This document shows, in pieces, positions 1 through 7,927 of a stretch of 64,000 nucleotides of DNA (position 1 is the stretch's first letter; each line of letters opens with the position of its first letter). Made by a program: the position numbers and the translations under genes. Origin of the DNA: Hyphomicrobiales bacterium (lineage in GTDB: Bacteria; Pseudomonadota; Alphaproteobacteria; Rhizobiales; Rhizobiaceae). The stretch lies in contig UBXG01000005.1 in the NCBI GenBank assembly GCA_900469475.1, forward strand, positions 124,001-188,000, given 5' to 3'. The notes beneath the pieces were generated by a model, which saw nothing but the letters and a program-made list of their open reading frames with translations, was not told the DNA's origin and did no database searches.

Positions 1-284
1 TCGCCTGCCTCGATCATCGCAACGGCGGCTTTGGCCAAGGCTTTCTTGCGGCCTGATTCCTGTCCGACGCGGGTGGCCATGGGCTGCGATGGTGTCAGCA
101 GGGGGAGCGCGCCGCCATAGACGCGGCGGCATTTACCCTCTGCGGCAAGCGCCCGCAGGTCGCGGCGCACGGCATCTTCGGACACGTTGAATTCGGCAGC
201 CAGAGATGCAGCAACGATCTGCCGGCCCTCTGCGAGCCGCGCTTCGATAACGTCCCGGCGGGACAAGGGGAGTGGATTGCTCAT
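1..284 (-). CDS. DeoR-family transcriptional regulator, N-terminal part (cut by window edge)
   Basis: The N-terminal 94 or so residues of a DeoR-type repressor are visible; the rest lies beyond position 1. The start reads MSNPLPLSRRDVIEARL, followed by a helix-turn-helix whose recognition segment FNVSEDAVRRDLRAL is the classic DeoR signature, and by the VYGGA turn that closes the winged helix. DeoR proteins normally carry a C-terminal sugar-phosphate-sensing domain, which cannot be seen here. An in-frame ATG two codons upstream (288-290) is an alternative start. A 10-bp direct repeat lies immediately upstream and could be its own operator. The target pathway cannot be told from this fragment. 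Confidence 0.85.
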   Translation of the reverse strand, partial: MSNPLPLSRRDVIEARLAEGRQIVAASLAAEFNVSEDAVRRDLRALAAEGKCRRVYGGALPLLTPSQPMATRVGQESGRKKALAKAAVAMIEAG

Positions 285-289
285 AATCA

Positions 290-309
290 TGCATTAACGT
301 GCATAAACG
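290..309. promoter_or_regulatory. tandem 10-bp direct repeat, possible DeoR operator
   Basis: Two adjacent copies, TGCATTAACG and TGCATAAACG, differ at one base and abut the start of the DeoR-type gene. DeoR-family repressors often bind short direct repeats next to their own promoters, so autoregulation is a reasonable inference. Nothing in the sequence proves binding. Confidence 0.4.
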
Positions 310-328
310 AGAGAGTCAATTTGCATAT

Positions 329-357
329 TTGTACACGATTTGAATCATGCTTGATAC
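329..357 (+). promoter_or_regulatory. putative sigma-70 promoter for benE
   Basis: TTGTAC at 329-334 and TGATAC at 352-357 are separated by 17 bp, a fair match to a housekeeping promoter. It would give a 5' leader of about 110 nt before the BenE start. It lies in the intergenic region shared with the divergent DeoR-type gene, so the two could be co-regulated. Confidence 0.35.
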
Positions 358-474
358 AGACGGCGATCGACCGGCCTTCCCGCCGTCAGTTCGTCCAGAA
401 CTGCACTTGCACGCCCGATGCTTGTGATGCTCCATGCGGTTTCAATCGATCATCGCCTCTGAGTCTCCGCCGCC

Positions 475-1659
475 ATGCTCAAAGATTTTTCCATCCAAAG
501 CCTCTTCATGGGATGCCTTACGGCTTTCGTCGGCTTTGCCAGTTCCTTCGCCGTGGTCTTTCACGGCCTGCAGGTGGTAGGCGCCACGGATGCGCAGGCG
601 GCTTCCGGTCTGACGGCGCTTTCCGTTGCGATGGGCCTCTGCGCGATTGTGCTCAGCATGGTGACGAGGCTTCCAATCAGCATTGCCTGGTCGACGCCGG
701 GCGCGGCGCTGCTGGCGAGTGCAGGGGCGATCGAGGGCGGCTTCCCGGCAGCTGTCGGTGCATTTTTCGTTTGCGGCATATTGATCGTTATTGCCGGGCT
801 TTTTCGGCCTTTCGGCCGGGCGGTCGCATCAATCCCGGCGCCGCTCGCCAATGCCATGCTGGCCGGTGTTCTGCTCGGCCTCTGCTTTGCGCCCGTCAAA
901 GCGATTGCCTTTAATCCCGCCTTCGGTCTGCCGATCGTCCTTGCCTGGATCGTCGTTGGGTCTTTCAAGCGGCTATGGGCTGTGCCAGCGGCACTTGCCG
1001 CTTTCGCGCTGGTGCTGGCCTTCGGCGTGAAGATACCGGATGGTGCCTTTGCCTCGCTCGAACATTCGCTGCTGCCGACGGCCGAATTCGTGAAACCGGT
1101 CTTCACGCTTGCCGGCATCGTGTCCATAGCGCTGCCGCTATTCATCGTGACGATGGCGTCGCAGAATATTCCCGGCATCGCGGTGTTGAAGGTGCATGAT
1201 TACGATCCGAAGCCAGGTCCGCTGTTTGCCGTGACCGGCGTGTTCTCGCTGCTTGCCGCTCCCTTTGGAGGTCATGCCGTCAATCTGGCGGCGATCACCG
1301 CCGCCATGTGCGCCGGACAAGATGCGCATGCCGATCCCGCGCGGCGCTATTGGGCGGCGATTGTCGCCGGCATCGGCTATGTGATCCTCGGATTGCTGGC
1401 GAGTGCTGTGACGGCTTTCGTGGCACTGGCGCCGCCTGTTCTCATCGAGGCGGTGGCCGGCTTGGCGCTGGTCGGTGCGCTTTCGAATTCCGCCTTGAAC
1501 GCCTTCCAGCAGCCGGAATCACGCGAGGCCGCCGCCATCACTTTTCTGGTGACGGCATCGGGCGTTTCGTTCGGCGGGATTTCCGGAGCCTTCTGGGGGC
1601 TGATCGCAGGCGGATTGATGCTGGCGCTGTCGCGCGGCGTGCAGATGCTGAAGAAGTAG
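475..1659 (+). CDS. benE: benzoate/H+ symporter, BenE family
   Basis: A 394-residue, almost entirely hydrophobic protein with about eleven or twelve predicted membrane segments. It matches the BenE family in length and in its N-terminal region (FMGCLTAFVGFASSFAVV, then ISIAWSTPGAALLAS). BenE proteins import aromatic acids such as benzoate by proton symport across the inner membrane. No catabolic ben or cat genes are nearby, so the true substrate is uncertain. The gene is divergent from a DeoR-type regulator and is followed at once by the leuA promoter and leader. Family assignment is firm; substrate is inferred. Confidence 0.85.
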   Translation: MLKDFSIQSLFMGCLTAFVGFASSFAVVFHGLQVVGATDAQAASGLTALSVAMGLCAIVLSMVTRLPISIAWSTPGAALLASAGAIEGGFPAAVGAFFVCGILIVIAGLFRPFGRAVASIPAPLANAMLAGVLLGLCFAPVKAIAFNPAFGLPIVLAWIVVGSFKRLWAVPAALAAFALVLAFGVKIPDGAFASLEHSLLPTAEFVKPVFTLAGIVSIALPLFIVTMASQNIPGIAVLKVHDYDPKPGPLFAVTGVFSLLAAPFGGHAVNLAAITAAMCAGQDAHADPARRYWAAIVAGIGYVILGLLASAVTAFVALAPPVLIEAVAGLALVGALSNSALNAFQQPESREAAAITFLVTASGVSFGGISGAFWGLIAGGLMLALSRGVQMLKK

Positions 1660-1667
1660 GCGAGGGG

Positions 1668-1696
1668 TTGCTTCTTTTTGATCCGGCGGCTATAAG
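1668..1696 (+). promoter_or_regulatory. putative promoter for the leucine leader and leuA
   Basis: TTGCTT (1668-1673), a 17-bp spacer and TATAAG (1691-1696) form a good promoter just after the benE stop. The expected start point, 6-8 bp downstream of the -10 box, falls at about 1702-1704, on the A of the leader ATG. The leader mRNA would then be leaderless, which explains the lack of a ribosome binding site before that ATG. Confidence 0.5.
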
Positions 1697-1703
1697 CGCG
1701 GCC

Positions 1704-1829
1704 ATGAAGCTGAATGGCGCAAAGATTTCCGAACAGATTGCACGTGGGCGCGTTGCCCTGCGTGACAATACGCGCGCCCTTACCTCGCTTCTCCTCCTCG
1801 GCCTTACGCGCGGTTGCCGGGTCCTTTGA
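1704..1829 (+). CDS. leuL: leucine leader peptide upstream of leuA
   Basis: A 41-residue reading frame beginning MKLNGAKISEQ and ending in LTSLLLLGLTRGCRVL. Four consecutive leucine codons (1788-1799) and a fifth at 1803-1805 precede the stop at 1827-1829. This is the pattern of a leader peptide whose translation senses charged tRNA-Leu. The stop codon sits between the two arms of one hairpin and within the left arm of a larger one (1817-1871), as attenuation requires. There is no ribosome binding site, and the predicted transcription start falls on the ATG. Ribosome-mediated attenuation is documented for rhizobial trpE(G); extending it to leuA is my inference from the sequence. Confidence 0.65.
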   Translation: MKLNGAKISEQIARGRVALRDNTRALTSLLLLGLTRGCRVL

Positions 1830-1871
1830 GGAGCGCCCGGCGGCCGAAAAGCCCGCTGGCCATCGCTCCTC
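1817..1871 (+). promoter_or_regulatory. leuA attenuator: mutually exclusive antiterminator and terminator hairpins
   Basis: Two overlapping structures compete. The first pairs CCGGGTCCT (1817-1825) with bases in 1829-1840 around the leader stop. The second pairs GAGGAGCG (1828-1835) perfectly with CGCTCCTC (1864-1871), extended inside by CCGGCGG (1837-1843) against CCGCTGG (1853-1859) with one G-U pair. Stalling at the Leu codons (1788-1805) leaves the first free to form; a ribosome at the stop covers its left arm and favours the second. The second hairpin lacks a clean U-tract, so the termination mechanism is not certain. Confidence 0.55.
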
Positions 1872-1987
1872 GCGACTTACCCTAAAATCGACAGCTTACC
1901 CGCAAAGGGTCCGCATTTGTCATCGCCAAGCCGCATCCGATCGGCTAAGACGCGGGACAAAATGACGGGAAAGGAAGAGACGAGACC

Positions 1988-3694
1988 ATGGACGCGAACA
2001 GCCATTCCCCCAAAGGCATGCCCGAAGCAGCGGTGAAATACCGCGCCTATCCGCAAATCAACATTCCCGACCGGACCTGGCCGTCCAAGGTCATCACCAA
2101 GGCGCCGATCTGGTGCTCGGTCGACCTGCGCGACGGCAATCAGGCGCTTGTCGATCCCATGGGCCATGACCGCAAGGCGCGCATGTTCCAGCTGCTGCTG
2201 GATATGGGCTTCAAGGAAATCGAGATCGGCTTCCCGTCGGCTTCGCAGACCGACTTCGACTTTGCCCGTTGGTGCATCGAGCAAGGCAATGTGCCTGCCG
2301 ACGTATCGCTGCAGGTTCTCGTCCAGTGCCGCCCGGAATTGATCACCCGCACCTTCGAGGCTCTGGAAGGCGCCAATAAGCCGATCGTCCATTTCTACAA
2401 TTCCACCAGCGAGTTGCAGCGCCGCGTTGTGTTCGCCAAGGATGTGCAGGGCATCAAGCAGATCGCCGTCGATGCGGCCAAGATGATCACCGACATGGCG
2501 GCCAAGGCCGGCGGCGGCTATCGCTTCGAATATTCGCCTGAGAGCTTCACCGGCACCGAGCTGGACGTGGCTTTGGAGATCTGCAACGCCGTCATCGACG
2601 TCGTGAAACCGACGCCTGATAACAAGCTGATCATCAATCTGCCGTCGACGGTCGAAATGGCGACGCCGAACATCTATGCCGACCAGATCGAGTGGATGTG
2701 CCGCAATCTCGACAACCGCGAAAACCTGATCATCTCCCTGCATCCACACAATGACCGCGGCACCGGCATCGCCGCCGCCGAGCTGGCGCTGATGGCGGGC
2801 GCCGATCGCGTCGAAGGCACCTTGTTCGGCAATGGTGAGCGCACCGGCAATGTCGACGTCGTCACCATGGCGCTGAACATGTTCACGCAAGGGGTCGATC
2901 CGGAGCTGGATTGCTCGAATATCGAGCGCATGAAGGAAGTCTTCGAATATTCAAACCAGATGGCGATTGGCGAGCGTCATCCTTACGTCGGCGAGCTGGT
3001 CTATACCGCCTTCTCCGGCTCGCATCAGGATGCGATCAACAAGGGCATGAAGGCTGCCAAGGTCGCCAACGATCCGGTGTGGGAAGTGCCCTATCTGCCG
3101 ATTGACCCGCAGGATGTCGGCCGCACTTATGAGGCGATCATCCGCATCAACTCGCAGTCTGGCAAGGGCGGCATCGCTTATATCATGCAGCAGGACTACG
3201 GCTTGAACCTGCCGCGCAATCTCCAGGTGGAATATCGCGAGGAGATCCAGCGCATCACCGACGAGGAAGGCAAGGAACTGCCGTCGAAGCGCATCTACGA
3301 ACATTTCATCGAGCGCTACGTGACGCAGCCGGACGCGCGGATCCGCTTCGTCGATCACCACACTTTCGCCGATCCCGAGCATAAGGGACAGCGCATCGTC
3401 GCGGCCGAGATCACAGACAATGGCGAGGTGAAGCGCATCGAAGGCAGGGGAAATGGCCCGATCGATGGCTTCATCAATGCGCTCTCGATTTATCTCGGCA
3501 TTCCGATGTCGGTCGAGGATTATTCCGAGCATTCGCTCCAGCATGGCTCCAACGCTTCGGCGATCTCCTATGTCGAGGTCTCTTATGCGGGCGGCAAGCT
3601 TTTCGGCGCCGGCATCAACACCAATATCGTTGCCGCATCCCTCGAGGCGATCGTCTCGGCGGCAAACCGGGTGCTCGCAGTCAAGGCGGCCTAA
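1988..3694 (+). CDS. leuA: 2-isopropylmalate synthase
   Basis: LeuA condenses acetyl-CoA with 2-ketoisovalerate in the first committed step of leucine synthesis. The 568-residue protein is the long form (as in actinobacteria and many rhizobia), with a TIM-barrel catalytic domain that includes DLRDGNQ at residues 46-52 and the metal-binding HPHND at 252-256. A C-terminal regulatory domain from about residue 430 normally binds leucine for feedback inhibition. A purine-rich ribosome binding site (AGGAAGAG) precedes the ATG. The upstream leader peptide and hairpins suggest leucine-dependent attenuation, and a strong terminator follows. Function is clear from family conservation. Confidence 0.97.
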   Translation: MDANSHSPKGMPEAAVKYRAYPQINIPDRTWPSKVITKAPIWCSVDLRDGNQALVDPMGHDRKARMFQLLLDMGFKEIEIGFPSASQTDFDFARWCIEQGNVPADVSLQVLVQCRPELITRTFEALEGANKPIVHFYNSTSELQRRVVFAKDVQGIKQIAVDAAKMITDMAAKAGGGYRFEYSPESFTGTELDVALEICNAVIDVVKPTPDNKLIINLPSTVEMATPNIYADQIEWMCRNLDNRENLIISLHPHNDRGTGIAAAELALMAGADRVEGTLFGNGERTGNVDVVTMALNMFTQGVDPELDCSNIERMKEVFEYSNQMAIGERHPYVGELVYTAFSGSHQDAINKGMKAAKVANDPVWEVPYLPIDPQDVGRTYEAIIRINSQSGKGGIAYIMQQDYGLNLPRNLQVEYREEIQRITDEEGKELPSKRIYEHFIERYVTQPDARIRFVDHHTFADPEHKGQRIVAAEITDNGEVKRIEGRGNGPIDGFINALSIYLGIPMSVEDYSEHSLQHGSNASAISYVEVSYAGGKLFGAGINTNIVAASLEAIVSAANRVLAVKAA

Positions 3695-3723
3695 GGTTCT
3701 GGCTGGCTTCCAGTTCTGGTTTG

Positions 3724-3756
3724 AAAGCCCCCTCGGTTTTCGAGGGGGCTTTTTAT
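3724..3756. terminator. rho-independent terminator after leuA
   Basis: AGCCCCCTCG (3726-3735) pairs perfectly with CGAGGGGGCT (3741-3750) around a short loop and is followed by a T-run. A short A-run on the other side means it may also serve the convergent ABC exporter gene. Confidence 0.9.
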
Positions 3757-3762
3757 TGTGCG

Positions 3763-5607
3763 TCAGTCGGCCGTCGGCTCGTCGTCTTCGATGAAGCCGC
3801 CGGATTGATGCGACCACAGCGTCGCGTAGATGCCGTTCCGGGCGATCAGCTCCGCATGCGTGCCGTCCTCGACGATGCGGCCGTGATCGAGCACGACGAT
3901 GCGGTCCATACGCGCGATGGTCGACAGGCGATGCGCGATGGCGATCACGGTCTTGTCTTCCATGATGCCGCAAAGCGTATCCTGGATTTCGGCTTCGACT
4001 TCGGAATCGAGGGCGGAGGTTGCTTCATCGAGCACCAGGATCGGGGCATCCTTCAGGATAGCGCGCGCAATTGCAACGCGCTGCTTCTGACCGCCCGAGA
4101 GCTGGACGCCGCGTTCGCCGGCGTGAGCGTCGAAGCCCGTACGCCCCTCCTGATCCCGCAGCTTTGCTATGAAATCGCTGGCGGCAGCCTTCTCGGCGGC
4201 AGCCAGAATCGCATTTTCCGAAAAGTGCGGATTGCCATGGGCGATGTTATCGCGGATGGAGCGGTGAAGGAGCGATGCCTCCTGGCCGACCACGGCAATC
4301 TGCCGGCGCAGGCTATCCTGCGTCACCTGCCGAACATCCTGCCCGTCGATTTCGATAAAGCCACCCTGCGGATCGAAGAAACGAAGCAGCAGATTGACCA
4401 GCGTCGATTTGCCGGTGCCGGAGCGACCGACAAGGCCGACCTTCTGGCCCGCCGCAACTCGAAGCGAAACGCCGTCGAGCCCGCCATCTCCCTTGCCGTA
4501 GTGATGCGTGATTTGCCGGAAGACGATCTCGCCCTTGGTGATGGCAAGCGGCTCGGCGTCCGGCGCATCGGTAATCGCAAGCGGCTGCGAGACGGTCATC
4601 AATGACTGCCGCATGGCGCCGAGATGGGCAAAGAGCGAGGAAACGGCATCCAGCATCCATTCGGCCATGCCGGTTATGCGGAAGCTCAAGGCGAGTGATG
4701 CCGCGATCAGCCCTAGCGGCGCGCCACCGGATTGCCAGAGGACGACCGCATAGCCGACAAGCGCGACGATGAGGAAACTGCCGAGGAACAGCATGCTCGA
4801 ATTGACAAGCACCTCAAGCTTCTGCACTCGAAAGAATGTCTCGCGGGTTTGAGCGAAACGACGACGGGCTTCCTTGTCTTCCGCCTTGGCATCGGCAAAA
4901 AGCTTAATGAGGTCGATATTGGCATAGCTATCCACCAGCATTCCCGTCAGATCGGCATAGGCTCCCTGATATTGCGCGGAGGCCTTCTGTAGGCGAGGGA
5001 TGACATAGGCCATCAGTGCGAGATAGCAGAGAAGCCAGACGGTGAGGGGCCAGATCAGGCGCGAGTCGATCGAGGCCATCAGCCAGAGCGAGCCGGCCAC
5101 ATAGATCGTGACGAAAGATAGCGTGTGCAGCACGGCATAGGCGGCGCCCGTTGCGGCGGTGCCAATATCTCGCACCTGGCTCGCGATACGCCCGGAAAAA
5201 TCCTGGCGAAACCAGCCGACTGATTGCCGAAGAACGTGACGATGAGCCCGCCAACGGAACAGGGTCTCGGCATTTGGCCGGAACGCGATGTCATCCAGGC
5301 TTTCGCGGAGATAACCGGCAAGCGGCCTTCCGATCAGGACGAGGGCGGCTGCAGCGAGCAAGCCCAACCCTTCGGATACCCAAAAGTCTTCCCGCCGGGC
5401 GACGGCCAGATTATCCACCAGCCTGCTGGAATAGCCGATGAGCCAGATCTCGATGAACGCGCCGATGACAGTCAGGCTGAGGCTCATCGCCATGACTGTG
5501 CGAAACGGATGAAGGTTAATTAGGAGATAGCGCCAGGCCTTGAGTGATGGCTGCGGCTCGTCATGATCCTGAAATGGATCGACAAGCTCTTCGAAGCGAC
5601 AAAACAT
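3763..5607 (-). CDS. ABC exporter, fused permease/ATPase (MsbA/MDR type)
   Basis: A 614-residue half-transporter with an N-terminal transmembrane domain (about residues 30-320, six helices) fused to an ATPase. The ATPase has Walker A GRSGTGKST (about 394-402), signature LSGGQ (503-507), Walker B ILVLDEATS and the switch histidine in IAHRLS. Such proteins work as homodimers or heterodimers exporting lipids, drugs or peptides from the inner membrane. It is a recognisable paralog of the exporter at 25663-27516, sharing LLHRSIRDNIA and a C-terminal SGGF segment. No neighbour identifies the substrate. It converges on leuA and shares its terminator. Confidence 0.92.
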   Translation of the reverse strand: MFCRFEELVDPFQDHDEPQPSLKAWRYLLINLHPFRTVMAMSLSLTVIGAFIEIWLIGYSSRLVDNLAVARREDFWVSEGLGLLAAAALVLIGRPLAGYLRESLDDIAFRPNAETLFRWRAHRHVLRQSVGWFRQDFSGRIASQVRDIGTAATGAAYAVLHTLSFVTIYVAGSLWLMASIDSRLIWPLTVWLLCYLALMAYVIPRLQKASAQYQGAYADLTGMLVDSYANIDLIKLFADAKAEDKEARRRFAQTRETFFRVQKLEVLVNSSMLFLGSFLIVALVGYAVVLWQSGGAPLGLIAASLALSFRITGMAEWMLDAVSSLFAHLGAMRQSLMTVSQPLAITDAPDAEPLAITKGEIVFRQITHHYGKGDGGLDGVSLRVAAGQKVGLVGRSGTGKSTLVNLLLRFFDPQGGFIEIDGQDVRQVTQDSLRRQIAVVGQEASLLHRSIRDNIAHGNPHFSENAILAAAEKAAASDFIAKLRDQEGRTGFDAHAGERGVQLSGGQKQRVAIARAILKDAPILVLDEATSALDSEVEAEIQDTLCGIMEDKTVIAIAHRLSTIARMDRIVVLDHGRIVEDGTHAELIARNGIYATLWSHQSGGFIEDDEPTAD

Positions 5608-5879
5608 GAGTGCCCTCCAAGGGCGAAGATATCAATCTGATGGTCGGGCCGATAAAGCAGCCCTTCACGGCACTGCTTTTCAGCGGTGGTTTCCTGTGCC
5701 GTGATTTTTCATCAGAGTTCTCTCCTCATTGGTCGCTGCAACCTACATAGCTTGTATCGGTGCCGATGTCAGCAGCAATTGTATCGGGGATCGTTCGACA
5801 TAGATGAGCGAATACCGTCCTTTACACGGCTCGCGTCGAGGCTGTCCGAGGATATATATGTTTCAATGGTGAATTTTGC

Positions 5880-6083
5880 TCAGGCCTGGCCTTTGGCAAG
5901 TTCATCGCGTCGCTTTGTCAGACGCTCGAGCTCTTCTTCCTGTTCGGCTATCCGCTCGGACGCCCGCTCTTCGTCGGCGGCGCCGGAAAAGGCTGCTGCC
6001 TGCTCAATCAGTTCGCGAAGATTTTCCCTGATCGCCGCAATACGCCTGTCGATTTCAGGAATGGTCAGCAGAACGTCGGACAT
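5880..6083 (-). CDS. small coiled-coil protein, unknown function
   Basis: A 67-residue, highly charged protein (starts MSDVLLTIPEIDRRIAAI, ends RRDELAKGQA). Heptad-like spacing of Leu, Ile and Ala between long runs of Glu, Arg and Lys indicates one continuous coiled coil. It has no signal peptide or membrane segment. It stands alone, about 100 bp downstream of the anti-sigma gene on the same strand, so co-transcription with the sigma operon is possible. I do not recognise a function; an adaptor or oligomerising role would be a guess. Confidence 0.65.
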   Translation of the reverse strand: MSDVLLTIPEIDRRIAAIRENLRELIEQAAAFSGAADEERASERIAEQEEELERLTKRRDELAKGQA

Positions 6084-6184
6084 GTTGAAACTCCAGCAAG
6101 ACTATCGGACCCCACACGATTACCGCACCCTATTATCCATCGACCGGCTGGTGGCTGCAAGCGGCAAAACGGATGGGATATCAG

Positions 6185-7015
6185 TCAGATCTCCGAGGAT
6201 ACCCGATTGGCGATCTGATCGAGCATAGCATTCGAGGAGGGGCCGACGATCGCATAGGTAGTGCCGTTGCGATGCCAGGATACGATGCTGATATCGTCCT
6301 TGATGGTTTCGCTGAAATCGTCGTCGGCGATGCCGTCCGTCTTGGTAAAGCAGATGGCGACGACATCGCCATCGAGGTTCTTGTAGATCAGCTGGCCGAC
6401 AGGCTTACCGGCGGCGATGGACATGCGCGCGCCCTGGAAGACGAGACCATCAGCTGTGAGATCCGGAACGTTGAATTTGACGCCGGCGGTGCTTGCCAGC
6501 CACTTGGCGATCTCGTCCAACTGGCTTGCCTGCAACTCTACCATATGCTGCGGCTGGCGCGCATAGATGCGGTGGTAGGCGGCAATATCGTCCAGCCAGT
6601 TGCGTGTCATAAGCTGTGACGGGGTCGGCGGAGGGCTCGCCGGGACGTCAGCGGGTTGCATACCGAAAAGATAGCCGATGCCGCCGCCGACGGCGAACAG
6701 GATAAGGGCCGCGGCCAATGATTGCTTGCCCGTCGGCGCCAGTTTCAGCGAATGCCTGGTAATACGCGGAGATGGCTCTCGGGTCTTTGGAGGCTGAGCG
6801 CTCTTGATGGAGCGAACAAGCGCCAGCGGTACCGGCTCCTTCAGAACCTCATCGAAAGCCTTGCGGCCGACATCGGAGCCGTGTTTCAGCTCATCGAAAA
6901 TACGCCGGGCGTCCGCGTCGGAAGCAATGAGCTTTTCCAGCTCTTCTTTTTCTTCGCGGCTGGTCTCGCCATCCATGAAGGCGGACAAGCGGACTTCGAG
7001 CGGCGTTTTCTTCAT
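6185..7015 (-). CDS. membrane-anchored anti-sigma factor
   Basis: A 276-residue protein that starts MKKTPLEVRLSAFMDGE, a typical anti-sigma N-terminus (short acidic helices that bind the sigma factor). It has one membrane helix (about residues 103-123, AAALILFAVGGGIGYLFG) and a C-terminal periplasmic domain. I see no HxxxCxxC zinc motif, so it is not a zinc-type redox sensor. It lies 12 bp after the ECF sigma gene on the same strand, the usual arrangement for a cognate pair. It presumably holds the sigma factor at the membrane until an envelope signal releases it; the signal is unknown. An upstream in-frame TTG is less likely as start. Confidence 0.82.
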   Translation of the reverse strand: MKKTPLEVRLSAFMDGETSREEKEELEKLIASDADARRIFDELKHGSDVGRKAFDEVLKEPVPLALVRSIKSAQPPKTREPSPRITRHSLKLAPTGKQSLAAALILFAVGGGIGYLFGMQPADVPASPPPTPSQLMTRNWLDDIAAYHRIYARQPQHMVELQASQLDEIAKWLASTAGVKFNVPDLTADGLVFQGARMSIAAGKPVGQLIYKNLDGDVVAICFTKTDGIADDDFSETIKDDISIVSWHRNGTTYAIVGPSSNAMLDQIANRVSSEI

Positions 7016-7027
7016 ATCTTGCAATGC

Positions 7028-7540
7028 TTAAAACCTTCGGGACGAGCGGCTATGACCCTGGGAGGCGAGGTAAAGGCGTGCGCTGGAGAGCCTTGATGTC
7101 ACCGCCGCCAACGGGATGCCGAGAACATCGGCCGCCTGCTTGTAGCTGTGTCCTTCGACATCGACCAGCAGGAAGACACTGGCAAGTCCTTCTGGCAAAG
7201 ATGTGACCAGGCGATGCGCTTCACCGGCTTCCACCGGATTTAAATGGGTTTGTGATGCCGGATCGCCCTGTTCCAGCGCATTGCCCTTGCCGGCGGGACG
7301 CAGCTTGTGACGTCGCGCTTCGTCAACCCATTGGTGCCGGGCCATGGTATAGAGCCAGCTTTCCAGCTTGCCGCCGCTGTTCCAGAGGTGGAACTTGGCT
7401 ATGCCGCGCTGACAGACGTTTTGGACAAGCTCGTCCGCCTCGGCAAGATCGCCGGTCAGCGTCACAGCAAAGCGGCGAAGCTTCGGAAGAAGACCGACCA
7501 GATCGCGTCTGATATCGATGGCAGCTACCGGCGTTGGCAT
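7028..7540 (-). CDS. ECF-type RNA polymerase sigma factor
   Basis: A 170-residue protein made only of sigma-70 regions 2 and 4, as expected for the ECF group. Region 2 includes AVTLTGDLAEADELVQ and ESWLYTMARHQWVDEARR. Region 4 includes LPEGLASVFLLVDVEGHSYKQ followed by a helix-turn-helix (AADVLGIPLAAVTSRL). It is first in a two-gene operon with a membrane anti-sigma factor, which implies response to an extracytoplasmic cue. Such sigmas commonly activate their own promoter, but I could not identify a convincing ECF-type promoter upstream. Target genes are not visible in this window. Confidence 0.92.
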   Translation of the reverse strand: MPTPVAAIDIRRDLVGLLPKLRRFAVTLTGDLAEADELVQNVCQRGIAKFHLWNSGGKLESWLYTMARHQWVDEARRHKLRPAGKGNALEQGDPASQTHLNPVEAGEAHRLVTSLPEGLASVFLLVDVEGHSYKQAADVLGIPLAAVTSRLSSARLYLASQGHSRSSRRF

Positions 7541-7927
7541 GATGGTTCCAGGAAGGCGTTGGAGGTTGTCAGATCGGCAATTTGCTTCCGCGATCGACGG
7601 CCTTCCCCGTAAGAAAGGTGATGCGAGCGGAATAATCGTCCTGTGCTGGTATGAACCATTTTCCTGCCGTTTCGCAAGTCTTCAAAAGCACCCGCGCGTT
7701 TGACCGTCATCCTTAATGCGCTATCCCACAATGTCCCAACCCGTACTGCACCAATGTTGGCCCAAGCTCTCCAAGAAGCAGTAACCTGGTCAGATACAGG
7801 CTTCGAAAGCTGGCATGCGTCGCTCCTCACAATGCATCCCTTATTTCGGAATTTCAGTGCTTCGATTGTAGCTCCGTATCTTAGAAAACGCTACCGAAAC
7901 GATGCGCGCGACGACGCAAAAAGCGCG
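7541..7927. other. intergenic region without a supported gene
   Basis: About 390 bp between the divergently placed sigma-factor promoter side and the 3' end of the phosphoesterase gene. Only short frames with no ribosome binding site or recognisable protein are present. It should contain the sigma operon promoter, but no clear -35/-10 pair could be assigned. Confidence 0.5.
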
